From NCBI RefSeq assembly GCF_022808645.1, contig NZ_JAKZKT010000007.1:62001-126000 (forward strand): a stretch of 64,000 nucleotides of DNA, written 5' to 3'. Source of the DNA: Bacillus litorisediminis (lineage in GTDB: Bacteria; Bacillota; Bacilli; Bacillales; JC228). The translations under genes and the position numbers were made by a program. Below are positions 9,019 through 18,247 of the stretch, one piece after another; the stretch's first letter is position 1, and every line of letters begins with the position of its first letter. The notes below the pieces were generated by a model that did no database searches, had not been told where the DNA came from, and saw only the letters and a list, made by a program, of their open reading frames with translations.

Positions 9019-9987
9019 TCATTCATACAAATGACATGCGACAAACCGGCCAGGTTCTGCTTCGCGAAACGCTGGTTCCGCCTGAGAACAAATATCCATT
9101 GCTTTCGGGCAGCGTGTCCGGAAACGGCAGCCACTTGGTAAATCGGTTGGGCTCGGTACGTCTCCTTTAAGTATAATCCGTTCCCTGGTTCGCTCAAGCT
9201 TTGGATCCGGAAGCGGAATCGCTGACAGCAGTGCCTCTGTATAAGGGTGCAGCGGTTTTTCATAGAGCTCTTCACTTTCACCCATTTCAACGATTTTCCC
9301 AAGGTACATAACCGCAATCCGGTCACTGATGTGCTTGACCATTGATAAATCGTGGGCAATAAACAAATAGGTCAATCCCTTTTCCTCTTGCAGGTTTTTC
9401 AGCAAATTTACAATTTGCGCCTGAATCGATACATCTAGGGCCGCAATCGGTTCATCTGCTACAATAAATTGCGGCTCTACTGCCAGTGCACGGGCAATCC
9501 CAACCCTCTGTCTTTGGCCGCCGCTGAACTCATGGGGATAGCGGTAGGCATGCTTTTGGTTTAGTCCTACCATTTCTAATAATTCGACAACTCGGTAATC
9601 CCGTTCTTTCTTGGACATGTTCGGACGATGGATTAGAAGTCCTTCCCCAATAATCTCCTGCACCGTCATCCGCGGATTGAGTGAAGAATACGGGTCTTGG
9701 AATATCATTTGCATGCTGCGTTTGAATTTCTTTTGTTCTTCTTTAGATCTTGCAGCATGAAGTTTCTCTTGATTAAAAAGGACTTCCCCGCCAGTGGGCG
9801 TGTAAAGCTGGGTAATGGTTCGGCCAACTGTTGATTTTCCGCATCCGGATTCTCCAACGAGACCAAGCGTTTCCCCTTTATGAATGGAAAAACTAATGCC
9901 GTCCACGGCACGGAGAATGCTCTTTTTCCCCAGTTTAAAATGCTTCTCGAGGTCTTTTACCTCGACTAAAACTTCATTGGCGCTCAT
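9019..9987 (-). CDS. oppF: Oligopeptide ABC transporter ATP-binding protein OppF-type
   Basis: A 322-aa ATPase that helps power peptide import at the inner face of the membrane. Walker A is GESGCGKS (45-52), the Q-loop is near FQDP, the ABC signature FSGGQ is at 154-158, and Walker B VADEP ends at E179. The C-terminal oligopeptide/dipeptide (oligo_HPY) extension has the usual cysteines ([10 protein letters not shown]). The start codon overlaps the oppD stop (TAATG), showing coupled translation. It is the last gene of oppA-oppB-oppC-oppD-oppF, followed by a terminator. It pairs with OppD as a heterodimer by analogy with characterised systems. Substrate peptides are not known. Confidence 0.9.
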   Translation of the reverse strand: MSANEVLVEVKDLEKHFKLGKKSILRAVDGISFSIHKGETLGLVGESGCGKSTVGRTITQLYTPTGGEVLFNQEKLHAARSKEEQKKFKRSMQMIFQDPYSSLNPRMTVQEIIGEGLLIHRPNMSKKERDYRVVELLEMVGLNQKHAYRYPHEFSGGQRQRVGIARALAVEPQFIVADEPIAALDVSIQAQIVNLLKNLQEEKGLTYLFIAHDLSMVKHISDRIAVMYLGKIVEMGESEELYEKPLHPYTEALLSAIPLPDPKLERTRERIILKGDVPSPTDLPSGCRFRTRCPKAMDICSQAEPAFREAEPGRFVACHLYE

Positions 9988-11009
9988 TATTTCACTCCCC
10001 CTACAATCGCGGCTGGACGGAGGTCCGCAGGTGTACGCTTATCCTGAAGCCAGCATGAGACCGTATGATTGCCTTCAATCGTTGTTTCTTCCGGTGAGAA
10101 ATGATGGCAAACCTTCATGGTATAAGGGCAACGAGCCGCAAAGGAGCAGCCGCTTCCTAAGGTTGCCATATCTGGCGGTGTTCCCGGAATTGGAATCAAA
10201 GGTTCTGACCGCTTGGCATGAAGTTTCGGCATCGATTGTAATAGTCCCAATGTATACGGATGCTGAGGGCTATAGAAGATTTCATCAAGTGTTCCCTGTT
10301 CGACAATTTTGCCTGCATACATAACGGCTACCCGATCTGCCATATTAGCAACTACCCCAAGGTCATGCGTAATTAAAATAATGGCAGTACCTGTTTTTTC
10401 CTGGAGATCCTTCATTAAATCCAGGATTTGCGCCTGAATTGTAACATCGAGTGCTGTTGTTGGTTCATCAGCAATTAAAATCTTCGGGTTACATGCTAAG
10501 GCCATTGCAATCACAACCCGCTGCCGCATTCCTCCAGAAAATTGATGAGGATACGAATTTAGTCGTTCCGCAGGGTTTGGAATTCCAACCATCGCCAGCA
10601 TTTCAACTGCCCGTTTCTTAGCTTCGCTTTTAGATAGGCTTTGATGCTTTATTAATCCCTCCATAATCTGCTTTCCAATTTTCATCGTCGGATTTAAAGA
10701 GGTCATCGGATCCTGAAAGACCATCGAAATTTCAGAACCTCTAATATGGGCCATATCTTTCGCTGACAAATCTAAGAGACTTTTATCTTCATAGGTAATG
10801 GTCCCGTCAGAGATAATGGTGTTATGTTTAGGCAATAATCGCATAATCGACTTGGCTGTGACTGACTTTCCGGAGCCTGATTCACCTACGATTGCAAGCG
10901 TTTCTCCCTTTTTTATCTCAAAATTTACCCCTCTGACTGCACGAACTACCCCTGTCTGGGTGTTAAAAGAAATATGCAAATTATTTACATGTAATATCGT
11001 TTCTGTCAT
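9987..11009 (-). CDS. oppD: Oligopeptide ABC transporter ATP-binding protein OppD-type
   Basis: A 340-aa ATPase partner of the OppF-type protein. Walker A GESGSGKS (42-49), signature FSGGM (157-161), Walker B with D181-E182, and a C-terminal oligo_HPY domain with conserved cysteines ([11 protein letters not shown]). The M in FSGGM is typical of the OppD/DppD branch and separates it from OppF. ATG start with AGGGGGG upstream. It follows oppC by 12 nt and overlaps oppF by one base. The whole cassette lies between a D-amino acid utilisation operon and dipeptidase genes, which suggests import of peptides rich in D-residues, for example cell-wall peptides (inference). Confidence 0.9.
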   Translation of the reverse strand: MTETILHVNNLHISFNTQTGVVRAVRGVNFEIKKGETLAIVGESGSGKSVTAKSIMRLLPKHNTIISDGTITYEDKSLLDLSAKDMAHIRGSEISMVFQDPMTSLNPTMKIGKQIMEGLIKHQSLSKSEAKKRAVEMLAMVGIPNPAERLNSYPHQFSGGMRQRVVIAMALACNPKILIADEPTTALDVTIQAQILDLMKDLQEKTGTAIILITHDLGVVANMADRVAVMYAGKIVEQGTLDEIFYSPQHPYTLGLLQSMPKLHAKRSEPLIPIPGTPPDMATLGSGCSFAARCPYTMKVCHHFSPEETTIEGNHTVSCWLQDKRTPADLRPAAIVGGVK

Positions 11010-11021
11010 AATCGATCCCCC

Positions 11022-12083
11022 CTACTTCCTCATTTTCGGATCGAGCGCATCTCGAAGTCCATCTGCTAGAAGATTAAAACAAATCATAACCACACTAATA
11101 ATCAAGGCTGGGAGGAACAGCTTATAGGTGTGGAACCTCATCGCTTGATATCCGTCTTCAATTAATACCCCCAATGAGGCTAGTGGTGCCTGAAGACCTA
11201 AACCTATGAAGCTTAAAAAAGCTTCAAAGAAGATCGCAGTTGGGATCGTGAACATTACAGTTACTATGATTGGTCCCATTACGTTTGGCAACAAATGCTT
11301 CCAAATCAGACGTGAATTAGAAGCACCCAGCGTCCTTGACGCAAGCACAAATTCCTGCCCCTTTAATTGCAGGACTTGTCCGCGAACAATCCGGGCCATC
11401 CCAACCCAACCGGTGATAATCATCGCTAAAATAATAGATCTTATACCCGGCTCTAAAATCAGGATAAATAAAATGATAACGATAAGATTCGGAATCCCTA
11501 CCAATACCTCAATAATCCGCTGCATCACATTATCTACCTTGCCTCCAAAGAAGGCAGAGACTCCTCCGTATACGACCCCGATCACCAGATCGAGAAGGGC
11601 AGCAACGATTGCAATAAACAAGGAAATTTGAGTACCTGTCCAAATCCTCGTCCATAAGTCACGGCCAAATTCATCGGTTCCAAACCAATGATTTGCTTCA
11701 ATTCCGCGGGTTTCATATTGATCTACCCCATTAGCGTCTATCCCATCAAACCCTAACCACTCTAGCCCTTGTATTTTGGGCGGCAGGTTCGTATGAGCTA
11801 TATTCTGCTCGTCATATCGATAATCTGTTAAAAGCGGACCGATAATCGACATCGCACCAAGAACCACTAGCAGGACAAGGGAAATCATGGCTCCTTTATT
11901 TTTTGCCAGACGATAAAAGGCTTCCTTCCAGAAGGACATCGGCGGGCTTGTAATTTCCTCTGCTTTTTCCGGATCAAGCGGGGCTGCTACAAACAAATCA
12001 TCTGTAATTTCAGTAGGTTGTGTATGAAAAGTTGTGTTATTATGAATGGCAACTTTCGTTGGTTTGTTGATCTCTAGCTTCAT
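11022..12083 (-). CDS. oppC: Oligopeptide ABC transporter permease OppC-type
   Basis: A 353-aa permease with a long cytoplasmic N-terminus (~60 residues), one isolated membrane helix (SLVLLVVLGAMSIIGPLL), an extracytoplasmic segment with HWFGTDEFGRD, and a five-helix MetI-type core. The EAA loop near LASRTLGASNSRLIWKHLLPN contacts the ATPases. HWFGTDxxGRD is characteristic of OppC/DppC. The ATG overlaps the oppB stop by 4 nt (ATGA), with GAGGTGAAG as ribosome site inside the end of oppB. Confidence 0.9.
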   Translation of the reverse strand: MKLEINKPTKVAIHNNTTFHTQPTEITDDLFVAAPLDPEKAEEITSPPMSFWKEAFYRLAKNKGAMISLVLLVVLGAMSIIGPLLTDYRYDEQNIAHTNLPPKIQGLEWLGFDGIDANGVDQYETRGIEANHWFGTDEFGRDLWTRIWTGTQISLFIAIVAALLDLVIGVVYGGVSAFFGGKVDNVMQRIIEVLVGIPNLIVIILFILILEPGIRSIILAMIITGWVGMARIVRGQVLQLKGQEFVLASRTLGASNSRLIWKHLLPNVMGPIIVTVMFTIPTAIFFEAFLSFIGLGLQAPLASLGVLIEDGYQAMRFHTYKLFLPALIISVVMICFNLLADGLRDALDPKMRK

Positions 12084-13012
12084 GCTGCTTCACCTCGCTT
12101 TAAATTAATCCGAGGATCTAGTATTCCGTATAAAATATCGACGATAAATACGACAAGAATAAACAGCGTGCTATAGAATATCGTTATTCCCATAATGACA
12201 CTGTAATCGAGCACGAGGATGGATAATGTAAATTGTTCACCTAGTCCCGGAACAGAAAATATTTTTTCGATAACGAGTGTTCCTGTCATAATCGATACGG
12301 CAAGAGGTCCGAGCATCGTCACAACCGGAATGAGGGCATTACGAATTACGTGCTTGGTAATAACGCTTGTTTCATTAAGCCCTTTCGCTCTTGCCGTTAT
12401 GACGTAGTCTTGTCCCAATACTTCTAGCATTTCGCTCCGGATAAAACGGGCAACCGTCGCAATTACCGTAACCGACAGGGCTAGAGATGGGAGAATTGAA
12501 TATTCATAGCTTTCCCATAAGGCAACAGGAAGCCAGCCTAATTTGAGACCGATAAAATATTGGAGCAAGGCGGCAAAGACGAATGAGGGAATGGACATCC
12601 CGAGAACAGCCAGGATTACAGAACCATAGTCATAAATCGTATTGTGCCGCAAAGCTGAAAGAATACCGAGGGCAAGCCCTACAATCGTACCGAAGATAAG
12701 GGCCTGAAAACCAATTAAGGCAGAAGGACCAATCCGATCACTAATCATACTTTCAACCGTACGTCCTTCTTTTTGAAAGGAATAACCAAGATCGCCCTGA
12801 ATAAGATTCCCTAAATACTGGACATATTGAATCGCCACAGGCTTGTCCAAACCATATTTTGCATTTAAAACAGCTATTTGCTGGTCCGTTAATTTTTCAG
12901 GGTTGGTATACGGTGTTCCGGGGAGCAGATTCATGAGAAAGAATGTCATCGTTACGATAATAAATAACGTAATGAGCATATAGCCTAGCCGTTGTATGAA
13001 ATATCGATTCAC
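12080..13012 (-). CDS. oppB: Oligopeptide ABC transporter permease OppB-type
   Basis: A 310-aa permease with six predicted membrane helices and the OppB/DppB opening (MNRYFIQRLGYMLITLFII). It has the conserved LPGTPYTNPE region near residue 30 and the EAA loop near YVITARAKGLNETSVITKH. Start is GTG with GAGGTG just upstream. It lies 112 nt downstream of oppA, beyond a hairpin that could reduce read-through, so the permease/ATPase genes are probably made in lower amounts than the binding protein, as in other opp operons. Confidence 0.9.
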   Translation of the reverse strand: MNRYFIQRLGYMLITLFIIVTMTFFLMNLLPGTPYTNPEKLTDQQIAVLNAKYGLDKPVAIQYVQYLGNLIQGDLGYSFQKEGRTVESMISDRIGPSALIGFQALIFGTIVGLALGILSALRHNTIYDYGSVILAVLGMSIPSFVFAALLQYFIGLKLGWLPVALWESYEYSILPSLALSVTVIATVARFIRSEMLEVLGQDYVITARAKGLNETSVITKHVIRNALIPVVTMLGPLAVSIMTGTLVIEKIFSVPGLGEQFTLSILVLDYSVIMGITIFYSTLFILVVFIVDILYGILDPRINLKRGEAA

Positions 13013-13061
13013 ATGAACACCTCATTTCTTTTAAAAGCATTTTAGACTGACAGGACATTTA

Positions 13062-13100
13062 AAAGAAAACGAGAGTGCACCAGTTGATACACTCTCGCGT
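13062..13100 (-). terminator. Hairpin between oppA and oppB (partial terminator/attenuator)
   Basis: CGAGAGTG (13070-13077) and CACTCTCG (13090-13097) form an 8-bp stem. On the minus strand it is followed by TTTTCTTTT. Its position inside the operon, right after oppA, fits a partial terminator that raises oppA over oppBCDF, or an mRNA stabiliser. Confidence 0.7.
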
Positions 13101-13124
13101 TTCTGCCGCATTTACACGTGATGC

Positions 13125-14798
13125 TTATTCTTCAATGTATGTCCATTTAAATGAATAATCTGGACCACTTGGATGTTGGACTAACCCCTTAATCTTACTC
13201 CGCTGTAATAAAGCTTGACCTGATTGATATAAAGGTGCAATGGCAGCATCTTCCTCAAGCAGGATTTTTTCAATATCGAGAAGCATCTGATAACGTGCAC
13301 TAAGATCCGTTTCTGATCTGGCTTGTTCTACAAGAGAATCTAGATCATTATTAACGTAATCCATTCTGTTTGTAGAGTTGCCTTCAACCCACATATCAAG
13401 ATATGTCATAGGGTCACTGTAGTCTGGCCCCCAAGTTGATAAAGAAATATCATATTCAACCGCTTTTTCAATTTCGAGACGCTGTGCAAAAGGAACAGCC
13501 TTAATTTCCAGCGTAAATCCTGGAAGATTTTCTTGCAGCTGCGCTTGCAGATACTCAGAAATTTTCTTGCTTAACTCTGCATCCGAAGTATTAATCGATA
13601 CAGTAACACTATCTTGGCCAATCTCTTCTAGACCTTTTTGCCATAACTCCTGAGCTTCTTCGACTGTTCCCTTATTGAAGTCACCGTTCAACTCACGGTA
13701 ATCCTTTCCGTCAGGTGAGAAATAGAAGCCAGCTGGGACAACTCCATACAATGGCTGTGCACCATTTTTCATAATAACATCTGTCAAGCCTTGTTTATCA
13801 ATGGCCATGTCAATTGCTCTGCGGATATTTTCGTTTTTAAGAGCCGGGTGATTATGGTTAAAACGTAAAAACCCAATCCCTGAAAGTGTGGAAAGTGAAA
13901 AATCTTCGTGAGAGCTATATTGATCAACTAATTCAGCAGATAATATCACGCGATCCAGTGTACCTTCTTCGAATAGGTTAGCTGACGTCATTGAATCTTT
14001 TACAACCGTGACATGAATTTCATCCAATTTTACGTTAGCTGCATCCCAATAATCCGGGTTCTTTTCATATTTCCAGCCTTGCTCTTGTGTCCACTCTACC
14101 AATTTAAATGGTCCATTTGCTAAGATATTTTCCGCTTCAAGAGCGTACTGGTCACCCATTTCTTCAACAAATGCCTGATTTTGTGGCAAGAATGTCGGGA
14201 AAGTAAGCAAGGTTTCTAACAATGGGTTTGGTGCTTCTAGAGTAACTTCAAGTGTTTTATCATCTTTTGCGGTAACACCTAATTGGTCAGCAGTTGCCTC
14301 ACCATTCATAATCTTTTCTGCATTTTTAATGCTTGCCGTTACAAACATGAAGTTATATGGTCCTGCTTCAGCCATAACCCGCTTCCAAGCATACTCAAAG
14401 TCATGGGCTGTGACAGGCTCACCATTACTCCACTTTGCATCTCTTAGAGTAAAGGTATGTACTAGTCCATCATCACTCTTCTCGTGATTCTCTGCCATCG
14501 CTAAAATTGGCTGATGCTTTTGATCCTGACGATATAATCCTTCATTGACATTATTCAGAACAGTAAAAGCAACAGCATCGTGTGCTTGCGTCGAATCTAA
14601 TGTAGGAATATCAGCTGAGGCATCCATTTTTAAAATTTGGGCGACTTCAGTATCTGTATTATCTGTTCCGCTTCCATCTCCCTCACCATTACCGTCTGAG
14701 CTACTGTCACCGCCCGATGATCCAAAATTACATGCTGACAAAAACATAGAGCCCAGTAACAGTAGAATTAATATTGAAAACCAGCCTTTTCTCTTCAT
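13125..14798 (-). CDS. oppA: Oligopeptide-binding lipoprotein OppA-type
   Basis: A 557-aa extracytoplasmic solute-binding protein (SBP family 5) that captures peptides for the downstream permease. The signal peptide ends in lipobox L20-S-A-C23, followed by a Gly/Ser/Asp linker. SBP_bac_5 hallmarks are the AKWSNGEPVTAHDFEYAWKR region and the C-terminal YQSGQALLQRS region. An upstream in-frame ATG exists at 14849. The start at 14798 is preferred because an AGAGGGGG site lies 7 nt before it and because it gives a normal lipoprotein leader. First gene of the opp operon, divergent from the DUF3899 gene. Confidence 0.9.
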   Translation of the reverse strand: MKRKGWFSILILLLLGSMFLSACNFGSSGGDSSSDGNGEGDGSGTDNTDTEVAQILKMDASADIPTLDSTQAHDAVAFTVLNNVNEGLYRQDQKHQPILAMAENHEKSDDGLVHTFTLRDAKWSNGEPVTAHDFEYAWKRVMAEAGPYNFMFVTASIKNAEKIMNGEATADQLGVTAKDDKTLEVTLEAPNPLLETLLTFPTFLPQNQAFVEEMGDQYALEAENILANGPFKLVEWTQEQGWKYEKNPDYWDAANVKLDEIHVTVVKDSMTSANLFEEGTLDRVILSAELVDQYSSHEDFSLSTLSGIGFLRFNHNHPALKNENIRRAIDMAIDKQGLTDVIMKNGAQPLYGVVPAGFYFSPDGKDYRELNGDFNKGTVEEAQELWQKGLEEIGQDSVTVSINTSDAELSKKISEYLQAQLQENLPGFTLEIKAVPFAQRLEIEKAVEYDISLSTWGPDYSDPMTYLDMWVEGNSTNRMDYVNNDLDSLVEQARSETDLSARYQMLLDIEKILLEEDAAIAPLYQSGQALLQRSKIKGLVQHPSGPDYSFKWTYIEE

Positions 14799-14939
14799 CC
14801 ATGTTCCCCCTCTTAAAATAGAATTTTTTAATAATTGTAAATGTTCCAACCAATAATAGCAAGATATCTATTAAACTATTCGAAATATTTATGTAACATG
14901 ATACACTGAGAATACTAGAGATATAGGAGTTGTTTTGTT

Positions 14940-15317
14940 TTGAAAAAAAATATTTCGATCATTGGCACATCGCTGCTCTTATCCGTTATCATTCCTTTCT
15001 TTTATGATCAGGGGTGGAGTTTTTTATACTGGATGGATAGTGTTTTTTTAATAGGACTTTTCTTATTAATGATTGGCGGGGTCTTACTTTTAATTGAAGG
15101 ACAGTTTTTTACAGCTTTTATTAGGAGTACTAAGCATTTTTTTAAAACTATTAGTAAAAAAGAGCAGATTATTCAAGAAATTGAAGGTAAAAAAGAAGAA
15201 AGGACTCGGGGGTACCGAAAATCCTTCCCTTCTGCGAAAATTTATTGGTTTGTCGGTCTTAGCTTTTGCTTAATCAGTTTACTGTTTTCCACATATATCG
15301 TTTATTTAGGACGATGA
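14940..15317 (+). CDS. DUF3899-like small membrane protein
   Basis: A 125-aa protein with membrane segments near residues 5-22, 33-53 and 100-122, and a charged cytoplasmic-type middle region (KKEQIIQEIEGKKEERTRG). It resembles DUF3899 proteins of Bacillaceae, whose role is unknown. TTG start with AGGAG 10 nt upstream. It is divergent from oppA, and its last 16 bases overlap the 3' end of the convergent dipeptidase gene. No functional link to peptide uptake is evident beyond position. Confidence 0.7.
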   Translation: MKKNISIIGTSLLLSVIIPFFYDQGWSFLYWMDSVFLIGLFLLMIGGVLLLIEGQFFTAFIRSTKHFFKTISKKEQIIQEIEGKKEERTRGYRKSFPSAKIYWFVGLSFCLISLLFSTYIVYLGR

Positions 15318-16228
15318 TTTAAAAAGTTTTGGTATGCAAAGCCCTTCACTTGATCCTCTGAATAATATTTTAATAGTTCATTGATTAAATTTTGATACAT
15401 AGAGGAATCTTCTAAGTTAACAGGGTAGGTTGTAATCCCGTCAAAATCCGAACCAAAGCCAATTTGGCTGACTCCTCCTAATGAGCAAAGATGATCGATG
15501 TGTTTAATTATATCAGCAATGGTTGCCCTCCCGCTCTCATTGATAAACGGCGGGCAAAACACAACATGTATTAAACCATTTTTCGCAAACATCGCTTTAA
15601 TTTGGTCATCCCACAGGTTTCGGACATGATTACAGAGCACCCGCGCATTGGAGTGGCTGGCTATTGGGTAGTCGGCACAATCCATGACATCCCAGAAAGC
15701 TTTTTCACATAAATGTGAGACATCTGTAAACATCTTATGCTCATTGAGGAACGCAACAATTTCACGGCCAAACTTCGTAAGACCGGCACCGCGCGGCTCT
15801 CCAGCTCCATCCGCTGCCAGGTTCGCGTTATTCCAGGTTAACCCCACGGAACGGACGCCTAGTTGGTAAAGGATACTGAGCTTATGCATATCATTGCCAA
15901 TCGCATCAACGCCCTCAAGGCTTAACATCGCACCAATCTCGCCGTCCTTAAGATTGTCAAAATCCTCCCATGCTTTGATTTGCTTCATCTCAGGGTTGTT
16001 GCCAAGCACATCCGTGTAAAAATAATGAACCTGATCAAGCGCAGCCTGCCACTTTTCTTCTGCCTTCATGGAAGGTTCAATAAAAATTGCAAATACTTGA
16101 GTCTTTACGCCGCCTTCCTGAAGCCTTCTTTTATTGGTATCTAGCTCGGGAGAATCACTAAACGTCAAGTTTCCTTTAGAATCGTACAATTTCATTAGTG
16201 CGTCACAGTGTAAGTCAATTACATTCAT
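15302..16228 (-). CDS. M19-family membrane-type dipeptidase
   Basis: A 308-aa zinc dipeptidase related to renal dipeptidase and bacterial M19 enzymes, which cleave dipeptides and often accept a C-terminal D-residue. Visible metal-site elements are H7-C-D9 near the N-terminus, the Glu in LSLEGVDA, His in ASHSNARVLC, His in HVVFCPPF, and the Asp of GFGSDFDGI. The ATG at 16228 is preferred to an in-frame GTG at 16237, because AGAGG sits 8 nt before the ATG but overlaps the GTG. It begins 12 nt after the C26 hydrolase gene, so the two form an operon. Acceptance of D-amino acids fits the nearby racemase pathway (inference). Confidence 0.85.
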   Translation of the reverse strand: MNVIDLHCDALMKLYDSKGNLTFSDSPELDTNKRRLQEGGVKTQVFAIFIEPSMKAEEKWQAALDQVHYFYTDVLGNNPEMKQIKAWEDFDNLKDGEIGAMLSLEGVDAIGNDMHKLSILYQLGVRSVGLTWNNANLAADGAGEPRGAGLTKFGREIVAFLNEHKMFTDVSHLCEKAFWDVMDCADYPIASHSNARVLCNHVRNLWDDQIKAMFAKNGLIHVVFCPPFINESGRATIADIIKHIDHLCSLGGVSQIGFGSDFDGITTYPVNLEDSSMYQNLINELLKYYSEDQVKGFAYQNFLNHRPK

Positions 16229-16240
16229 AATGTTCACCTC

Positions 16241-16939
16241 TTAACAAGATTGGATAAAACGTTTAAAAATCTTTTTCGAAATCTCATCCCCATTGGCAGC
16301 TAGTGGTTCAGGATGCCATTGCAGGCCGAGTACAAACTTATGCTCTACACTCTCTATCGCTTCTATGATTCCATCGGATGCGGTTCCCGAAATTGTGAGT
16401 GGTTTCGGAACATGACGGACTGCCTGATGATGGAATGTATTGACCTTAAATTTGGTCTGTCCCGCAATGTCAGCTAGCAAACTATCTTTCTCTACATTGA
16501 CATAATGGGATAAGTGAGAGCGGCTCGCCTTTTGTGAATGCTGAAGAAGCTGCTGATCATGCTGCGCATAAATATCCTGGAACATATCTCCTCCTACCGC
16601 GATATTGAGAATCTGAATCCCGCGGCAGATTGCCAAAATCGGTTTATTTAGGGCTAGTGCCTTCACAATAATTGCCAACTCAGAACTATCACGCCCCGGT
16701 GAAATCATCCCTAAATTCGCATGAGGCTCTTCTCCAAACAAAGTCGGATCTATATCCCCGCCACCCGTAACCAGGATTCCATCCAGTCTTTCCAGCAGCT
16801 GGTCGACATCATCATCTATGCCAATCGGCAAAATAACCGGAATTCCCCCTGCCTCCAATACAGCCTGAATATAATCATGGTTTAAGGTATGCTTACAGTC
16901 TAGTTCCACATGTGATGTAATCCCAATAACTGGTTTCAA
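16241..16939 (-). CDS. Class-I glutamine amidotransferase-like gamma-glutamyl hydrolase (peptidase C26/PuuD type)
   Basis: A 232-aa protein with the C26 layout: VTGGGDIDP near residue 57, nucleophile C105 in AICRGIQ, and the His-Glu pair in QWHPEP near the C-terminus. Relatives hydrolyse gamma-glutamyl amides such as gamma-glutamyl-GABA. A gamma-D-glutamyl peptide substrate would suit this neighbourhood but is only inference. TTG at 16939 is chosen because AGGGGG lies 7 nt upstream and the protein then starts MKPVIGITSH as in homologues. An ATG at 16957 falls inside the ribosome site region. It is first in an operon with the M19 dipeptidase. Confidence 0.8.
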   Translation of the reverse strand: MKPVIGITSHVELDCKHTLNHDYIQAVLEAGGIPVILPIGIDDDVDQLLERLDGILVTGGGDIDPTLFGEEPHANLGMISPGRDSSELAIIVKALALNKPILAICRGIQILNIAVGGDMFQDIYAQHDQQLLQHSQKASRSHLSHYVNVEKDSLLADIAGQTKFKVNTFHHQAVRHVPKPLTISGTASDGIIEAIESVEHKFVLGLQWHPEPLAANGDEISKKIFKRFIQSC

Positions 16940-17525
16940 ATCATAACCCCCTATCATCTGTTAGTTTAACTTTATTACTATTTTAATTTTCGAACAACTT
17001 ATTTTTTTAATAAGTCAACTTTCGCATTAAGTGTATAAATTTTAATCGTTGTTTGGATTGAACATTCGGTTCAACGGAGCTGGTGTCCTTTTTTGCAAGC
17101 AATAAAACAGCGGCCGGAGTGCAAACGGGCCATGGTTCCGCTATTTAAGACAAAACCGGCATTTTTCAAAAGTTATCGGTCCCTGGTTCCGTTATTTACA
17201 CGAAACCGAGCAATGTTTAAATGATTTTCGTCAAATAGCGGAACGTTAATCCGCTTTAGTCTGCAAAACAGCGGTTTTTTTCGAAATAGCGGAACATTAA
17301 TCCGCTAAGAAAAGCAAAATCAACTGGAACGTACAATGGGGCGACTGGTGTTCCACCGATTTCACTCTCTGAATAGTATATGGCGATTGCTGATATAAGT
17401 GGATCAAACTTGCTAAGAATTACTTCCCCTTTCGATTCCCAATCTTTCATCAATTTCCTTTTCTTCTCATATTTCGCCGCTTTTTGAAGAAACTAAGAAA
17501 GATGTTCAAAAAGAAAGGTGATTGT
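16940..17525. repeat. Divergent intergenic region with 51-nt-spaced inverted repeats, family D
   Basis: GGTTCCGCTATTT at 17134 and GGTTCCGTTATTT at 17185 face their reverse complements AAATAGCGGAAC at 17233-17244 and 17284-17295. Within each orientation the copies are 51 nt apart. ACTTATT-n5-AATAAGT (16997-17015) is a separate inverted repeat just upstream of the C26 gene and could be an operator. A minus-strand open frame (17256-17453) has an AAAGGAA site and starts MMKDWESKGEVILSKF, but it runs into the repeat. It may be a small gene remnant and is not called. Confidence 0.65.
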
Positions 17526-18209
17526 ATGAAACAGCATTTTTTACATTTCCTTCAAGGTATTGCAGTAGTGTCTCTCTTGGTATCCTGCAGTCCCCAGCAA
17601 CAGGATGAATCACAAGAAAATCTTGATGGGTCTGACCCGTATCAGGAACTAACAAACCAATTGCCTCCGGCTCCCGATCAAATAGAGAATCCTACAGGAC
17701 AGATTCCTCACCAAACAAAGCTCGTACCAAATGAAATGGATGACGAGACGGATCAAAGCGAAAAGATTTCTCAGGCAGATAGATTGGCTTTTCATGATTT
17801 CAAAGAGAGATGGAATTCTTTATCAGAAGAACAAGGCACTGCCTTAGAAATAAGGAGATTTGAAAAAACTCCAATTGATCAAGGGGTCATGTATATATCA
17901 GATTTCCAGAATGGCCTCGTTCTTCGCGTATATGTTTACGATGATACCATCAGAGGCTTACAGGTAAATGAACGTGCAGAAACCATGACGGAGCGTTTTC
18001 AGCTATTGACTGCCATGAGTCAAATTTATTTAATCCTTAATCCCGGAACAGAGCCCCATCATGCGGATTATCTGTTTAATGAGTTTGGGATTGGGCCAAA
18101 CGCTAATTTTGAAAATGTTCAGCAAAGAACGATTGAATACAATGGGATTCAATATACGATTACTCCTAAGGATGAGGAGTATCAGTTTGACGCGTTCTAT
18201 GTTGACTAG
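17526..18209 (+). CDS. Uncharacterised lipoprotein
   Basis: A 227-aa protein with a type II signal peptide: hydrophobic stretch then lipobox L18-V-S-C21. A low-complexity acidic/polar linker (~22-80, rich in Q, D, E, P) is followed by a conserved-looking domain from about 85 to 227 that would sit outside the membrane. I do not recognise the family. Start at 17526 is chosen over an in-frame ATG at 17484 because AAAGGTGA precedes it and it gives a proper lipoprotein leader. It is followed after 38 nt by the SLH-anchored GH18 gene on the same strand, so both probably act at the cell surface and may be co-transcribed. Confidence 0.65.
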   Translation: MKQHFLHFLQGIAVVSLLVSCSPQQQDESQENLDGSDPYQELTNQLPPAPDQIENPTGQIPHQTKLVPNEMDDETDQSEKISQADRLAFHDFKERWNSLSEEQGTALEIRRFEKTPIDQGVMYISDFQNGLVLRVYVYDDTIRGLQVNERAETMTERFQLLTAMSQIYLILNPGTEPHHADYLFNEFGIGPNANFENVQQRTIEYNGIQYTITPKDEEYQFDAFYVD

Positions 18210-18247
18210 TTAATAAATGATTAATAATAAATTGAAAGGATATAAAA

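Noticed and set aside
9000-9359. Minus-strand 119-codon frame overlapping oppF
   Set aside because: Shadow frame of the oppF coding sequence.
17256-17453. 65-codon minus-strand frame with an AAAGGAA site
   Set aside because: The last third lies in the family D repeat and no homology is recognised. It may be a gene remnant but the support is too weak to call.
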